NCBI GenBank assembly: GCA_017409645.1
Contig: JAFQSI010000126.1
Location: 1-9,498 of the forward strand
Reading direction: 5' to 3'
DNA from: Oscillospiraceae bacterium
GTDB lineage: Bacteria > Bacillota > Clostridia > Oscillospirales > Oscillospiraceae
DNA length: 9,498 bases
A program made the position numbers and the translations under genes. Position 1 is the stretch's first letter; every line of letters begins with the position of its first letter. This document shows, in pieces, positions 7,040 through 9,498 of this stretch. A model generated the notes under the pieces. It was not told the origin of the DNA. It saw nothing but the letters and a program-made list of their open reading frames with translations, and searched no databases.

Positions 7040-7068
7040 GATGGCAGCGGCAGATTGCCGCTGCCATC
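7040..7068 (-). terminator. Stem-loop between lipoprotein and permease genes (attenuator-like)
   Basis: A perfect 13-bp GC-rich stem (7040-7052 with 7056-7068) has a 3-base loop; opening the innermost pair gives a 5-base loop. On the minus strand it is followed by TTTGTATT. It lies about 41 bases after the lipoprotein stop codon. A stem-loop here is well known in binding-protein-dependent operons, where it protects the upstream message and lets part of transcription through, so binding protein exceeds permease. Confidence 0.78.
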
Positions 7069-7109
7069 CCGTTAGAGTTTAGGCTATGGAGCTATTTCCT
7101 GTGGGGAGA

Positions 7110-8432
7110 TCAGCCCAGCAGGTTCTCACGCATCAGAGCGGAGTTGGTCTTGACCAGATCAGCGTACTCAGCGATGGTCATGGTGCCGGAGACCAGGGAG
7201 TCGATGGGAGCGAAGAAGGTGTTGGAGGTGTCAACGCCGGGGATCTCAGCGAAGGCAGCGAAGCCGCCCAGAGCGGAGGTAGCGCCGTTGTCGTAGATGG
7301 AGTAGAACATCTTCTGCTCGCCCTCCATGCCATCAGCGATGCCGGTGATGGGCTGAGCAGCGCCGGCAGCGGCGAAGATCTCAGCGGCCTTGTCGGAGTA
7401 CAGGAAAGCGACGAACTGCTCGGCCTCAGCGATATGCTCAGCCTGAGCGGGGATCCAGGCCTGCTCGATCCAGCAGAAGGAGCAGGGAGCGTTGCCGGCG
7501 CCGGGAACGGCGGTCATGCCCCAGGCGAAGGTGTCGCCCAGAGTGGCAGCGTAGTCGGCCATCTCACCGGTGATCCAGGTGCCGTTGGGCATGAACAGAG
7601 CGCGGCCGTCCATGGGCATCTGCTGGTTCTTGGTGAAGTCCTGGTTGTTAGCCTGAGCGGGGGTGTCCTTGTGGGTGTAGGTAGCCAGCTTGTCCAGGAT
7701 GGACAGCAGGGTCTGGCCGTTCTCGGAGTCCCAAGCGCCCTCCTCGTAGTTGGTGATGGCGTTGAAGAACTCGGGGCCGCCGATGGCGTTCATCAGAGCG
7801 TACATGAAGGCGTCGTAGTAGCCAGCGGTGGGGTAGGTGAACAGAGCGATACCCTCAGCAGCAGCCAGGTCGCCCAGGGCCCACATCTCGTCCCAGGTGG
7901 TGGGAACGGCCCAGCCCTTGGACTCGAACAGCTTGGCGTTGTAGAACAGGCCGCAGGGAGAGTAGAACATGGGAGCCATGTAGGTCTTGCCGTCACCGTA
8001 GGGGTTGGTGGCGGAGGTGGCGGTGAAGCCGGGGATGATCTTCTCGGCGGGAGTGGTGGACTCGCCGGGGATGGTGGTGGCCAGCATGTTGGTCAGGTCG
8101 TGCAGCTGGTTAGCCTTGATCAGCTGCTCGGTCAGACCGGCGGGACGGCCCAGAGCCAGGTGAACGACGTCGGGATACTCGCCGTTCTGCATGGGACCGG
8201 ACAGGACGTCCTCCAGGTTCTTGTCGGTGGTCAGCTCGACCTTGATGCCGGTCTCAGTCTCGAAAGCAGCAGCAACGTCAGCCCAGACCTGAGAGCCGTA
8301 GGCAGTCTCGATGGCAGCGACCTTGATGGTCTTGTCACCCTCGGGAGCCTTGGTCTCTTCACCGCCGCCGCCGCAGGCGACCAGGGACAGAGCCATGACC
8401 AGAGCAAGAGCAAGTGCAATGATCTTCTTCAT
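7110..8432 (-). CDS. Sugar ABC importer solute-binding lipoprotein
   Basis: 440 residues, usual for family 1 (CUT1) sugar-binding proteins. A basic, hydrophobic signal peptide (MKKIIALALALVM...) ends in the lipobox LVAC, so Cys20 should be lipidated and the mature protein held on the outer face of the membrane. A Gly/Glu linker (GGGGEETKAPEG) follows, then the binding fold: KVAAIETAYGSQVW, FETETGIKVELTTD, GEYPDVVHLALGR, YSPCGLFYNAKLFESKGW and PTTWDEMWALGDL are all typical of the family. The start is set by TAGGAGGA eight bases upstream. As first gene of the operon and followed by a stem-loop, it is probably the most abundant product. The neighbouring GH112 gene suggests that the ligand is lacto-N-biose, galacto-N-biose or a related glycan; the sequence alone does not show the ligand. 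Confidence 0.95.
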   Translation of the reverse strand: MKKIIALALALVMALSLVACGGGGEETKAPEGDKTIKVAAIETAYGSQVWADVAAAFETETGIKVELTTDKNLEDVLSGPMQNGEYPDVVHLALGRPAGLTEQLIKANQLHDLTNMLATTIPGESTTPAEKIIPGFTATSATNPYGDGKTYMAPMFYSPCGLFYNAKLFESKGWAVPTTWDEMWALGDLAAAEGIALFTYPTAGYYDAFMYALMNAIGGPEFFNAITNYEEGAWDSENGQTLLSILDKLATYTHKDTPAQANNQDFTKNQQMPMDGRALFMPNGTWITGEMADYAATLGDTFAWGMTAVPGAGNAPCSFCWIEQAWIPAQAEHIAEAEQFVAFLYSDKAAEIFAAAGAAQPITGIADGMEGEQKMFYSIYDNGATSALGGFAAFAEIPGVDTSNTFFAPIDSLVSGTMTIAEYADLVKTNSALMRENLLG

Positions 8433-8456
8433 TTGTTTTTCCTCCTAAAAATTTTC

Positions 8457-8466
8457 TGTGCAGGAA
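8457..8466. repeat. Direct repeat copy 1 (possible regulator half-site)
   Basis: TGTGCAGGAA, identical to 8596-8605 and followed by a similar ATC. This copy lies in the leader of the lipoprotein gene, just downstream of the predicted transcription start. Confidence 0.35.
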
Positions 8467-8488
8467 ATCGTATCCTTCCACGATTATA

Positions 8489-8516
8489 AGTATAGTGATT
8501 TTTGGCAATTTTTCAA
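8489..8516 (-). promoter_or_regulatory. Predicted promoter of the importer operon
   Basis: On the minus strand TTGAAA (8516-8511) and TATACT (8494-8489) are 16 bases apart, five of six matches each to the housekeeping consensus. An overlapping perfect TATAAT at 8488-8483 lacks a well-spaced -35 box. The start would be near 8482, with a leader of about 50 bases. Confidence 0.55.
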
Positions 8517-8595
8517 TTAGGTTCTTGTCAAATGCTTTAGATATCTTGCTATTCCAAACGATTTCGTCATTTTGCCTATTTTATCCAATTCAATT

Positions 8596-8605
8596 TGTGC
8601 AGGAA
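8596..8605. repeat. Direct repeat copy 2 (possible regulator half-site)
   Basis: Second copy of TGTGCAGGAA, 139 bp from the first, about 80 bp upstream of the importer -35 box. AraC-family proteins often bind direct repeats of about this size, sometimes far apart with looping. Binding is inferred. Confidence 0.35.
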
Positions 8606-8642
8606 TCACTTATATTTATTTATATTGAACAAGGATTCTTGC

Positions 8643-8664
8643 GTCAGGTTTCCGGAAATCTGAC
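8643..8664. promoter_or_regulatory. 22-bp near-perfect palindrome, candidate operator
   Basis: The two halves GTCAGGTTTCC and GGAAATCTGAC pair at 10 of 11 positions, centred between 8653 and 8654, with a perfect TTTCCGGAAA core. It lies immediately upstream of the predicted promoter of the regulator gene. Such symmetry suits a dimeric regulator more than the direct repeats AraC proteins usually use. The same bases could form an RNA hairpin, but no T run follows directly. Confidence 0.5.
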
Positions 8665-8666
8665 CA

Positions 8667-8694
8667 TTGCTTTTTCCGGGATATACAATATAAT
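8667..8694 (+). promoter_or_regulatory. Predicted promoter of the AraC-family gene
   Basis: A perfect TATAAT at 8689-8694 is preceded by a weak TTGCTT at 8667-8672 with a 16-base spacer. The leader would be about 30 bases. The poor -35 box suggests low or activator-dependent expression. Confidence 0.5.
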
Positions 8695-8731
8695 AAAGAT
8701 ACAGCAATATACTTGCAAAGGATGTGCCGCC

Positions 8732-9498
8732 ATGAGCCATACAAACTACACCTTCAGTCCCATGGAGGGGGCCCTGCCCCGCCAGCAGATGATCCTGCGC
8801 AATGTCGCCTCGGCGAAATACGGCGGGGACTGGCATTCCATGCCCCACACCCACAGCTATACCGAGCTGTTTTACATCGTCGGCGGCGATGGGCAGTTTC
8901 AGATCGACGGACAGCTCTTCCCCGTCCAGGCGAATCAGCTCGTGGTCGTCAATCCCAACATCATCCACACGGAGGTCAGCTACGAGGCCCGCCCGCTGGA
9001 ATACATCGTCCTTGGGATCGAGGGCATCGAGCTGACCCTCTCCGGCTCCGAGGGCGGACGGTACTGCTTCTACTCCTTCCCGGAGGGCAACGATGTGCTT
9101 GTCTGCATGCGCAAGGTCCTGCAGGAGATGCAGGAGCGCAGGCCGGAATACCAGACCAGCTGCCTGGCCTATATGGACATCATCATCGTGCAGCTCATGC
9201 GCAATGCCAGCATTTCCGTGACCCAGAGCCCCGCCCGATTCCCCGGGAACCGCCAGTGCGCCTCCGTGCGGCAGTATATCGACCAGCATTACAAGGAGAG
9301 CATCACCCTGGACCTGCTGGCGGAAAAATTCAGCATCAACAAGTATTACATGGCCCACGCCTTCAAGCGGGAATACGGGGTGTCCCCCATCAACTATCTG
9401 ATCGACTGCCGGATCCGGGAGGGAAAGCGGCTGCTGACGGAGACGGACTTTTCCCTGTCCCAGATCGCCGCGGTCCTGGGCTTTTCCTCATCGAGCTA
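8732..9498 (+). CDS. AraC-family transcriptional regulator, 3' end cut by window
   Basis: 255 residues are visible and the frame is open to the last base. The N-terminal half is a cupin-type sugar-sensing domain: WHSMPHTHSYTELFYIVGG (about 34-52), then QIDGQLFPVQANQLVVVNPNIIHTE to residue 81. The C-terminal half is the DNA-binding domain. Its first helix-turn-helix lies at about 191-211 (ITLDLLAEKFSINKYYMAHAFK), followed by the linker helix YGVSPINYLIDCRIREGKRLL. The second is just starting (LSQIAAVLGFSSSS) when the window ends, about 30-40 residues short of a normal C-terminus. The start is set by AAAGGA nine bases before the ATG; an ATG at 8722 is in another frame. It is transcribed away from the importer operon, the usual layout for a local sugar-responsive activator. 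Confidence 0.94.
   Translation, partial: MSHTNYTFSPMEGALPRQQMILRNVASAKYGGDWHSMPHTHSYTELFYIVGGDGQFQIDGQLFPVQANQLVVVNPNIIHTEVSYEARPLEYIVLGIEGIELTLSGSEGGRYCFYSFPEGNDVLVCMRKVLQEMQERRPEYQTSCLAYMDIIIVQLMRNASISVTQSPARFPGNRQCASVRQYIDQHYKESITLDLLAEKFSINKYYMAHAFKREYGVSPINYLIDCRIREGKRLLTETDFSLSQIAAVLGFSSSS

Noticed and set aside
5485..7296. 603-residue open frame on the plus strand across both permease genes
   Set aside because: Its Gly/His/Asp/Gln-rich product has no recognisable domain and it spans several real minus-strand genes and a terminator. It arises from codon bias.
7086..8489. 467-residue open frame on the plus strand opposite the lipoprotein gene
   Set aside because: It is a Gly/Val/Ser-rich shadow without domain content; the minus-strand lipoprotein gene is unmistakable.
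8558..8567. Short palindrome ACGATTTCGT as an operator or catabolite-repression site
   Set aside because: It has only 4-bp arms and does not fit a cre consensus; it is expected by chance in this region.
8722..8731. Upstream ATG as start of the AraC-family gene
   Set aside because: It is in a different frame from the cupin and helix-turn-helix domains and lies at the ribosome binding site itself.
8606..9358. 250-residue open frame on the minus strand across the AraC-family gene
   Set aside because: It covers the AT-rich promoter region and reads antisense to clear cupin and helix-turn-helix motifs; no family resemblance is seen.

Overview
The window looks like a piece of chromosome from a GC-rich gut Firmicute, most likely a Clostridia member of the Oscillospiraceae/Ruminococcaceae type. 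The signs are AGGAGG-type ribosome binding sites, triple S-layer homology (SLH) repeats of the style common in that group, a lipoprotein sugar-binding protein with an LVAC lipobox, and very GC-rich third codon positions set against AT-rich promoter regions. The species call is inference.

Layout. (1) Bases 1-2531, plus strand: the 3' part of a large secreted surface protein. It holds the end of a right-handed beta-helix, two copies of an Ig-like domain with a trefoil-like domain inserted in it, a Cys-rich linker and three SLH repeats. (2) Bases 2564-2643: two stem-loops closing this gene and the convergent gene opposite. (3) Bases 2651-4816, minus strand: a GH112 phosphorylase (galacto-N-biose/lacto-N-biose phosphorylase) with its own predicted promoter. 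(4) Bases 4946-8432, minus strand, transcribed in the order solute-binding lipoprotein, first permease, second permease, small two-helix membrane protein: a CUT1-type sugar ABC importer with no ATPase gene in the window. (5) Bases 8433-8731: an AT-rich divergent control region with a 22-bp near-perfect palindrome and a 10-bp direct repeat. (6) Bases 8732-9498, plus strand: an AraC-family regulator, cut by the window end inside its second helix-turn-helix.

Working model. A surface enzyme anchored to cell-wall polymer by SLH repeats releases a Gal-beta-1,3-HexNAc disaccharide (lacto-N-biose from milk or mucin glycans, or galacto-N-biose from mucin cores). The lipoprotein captures it, the two permeases import it using an ATPase encoded elsewhere, and the cytoplasmic GH112 enzyme splits it with phosphate into galactose 1-phosphate and a free N-acetylhexosamine. 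The AraC-type protein probably senses the sugar and controls the importer. GH112, the transporter and the regulator are clear from sequence. The disaccharide as transported substrate, and the idea that the beta-helix protein is a GH136-type lacto-N-biosidase, are inferences from context. No RNA genes, mobile elements or CRISPR arrays were seen.
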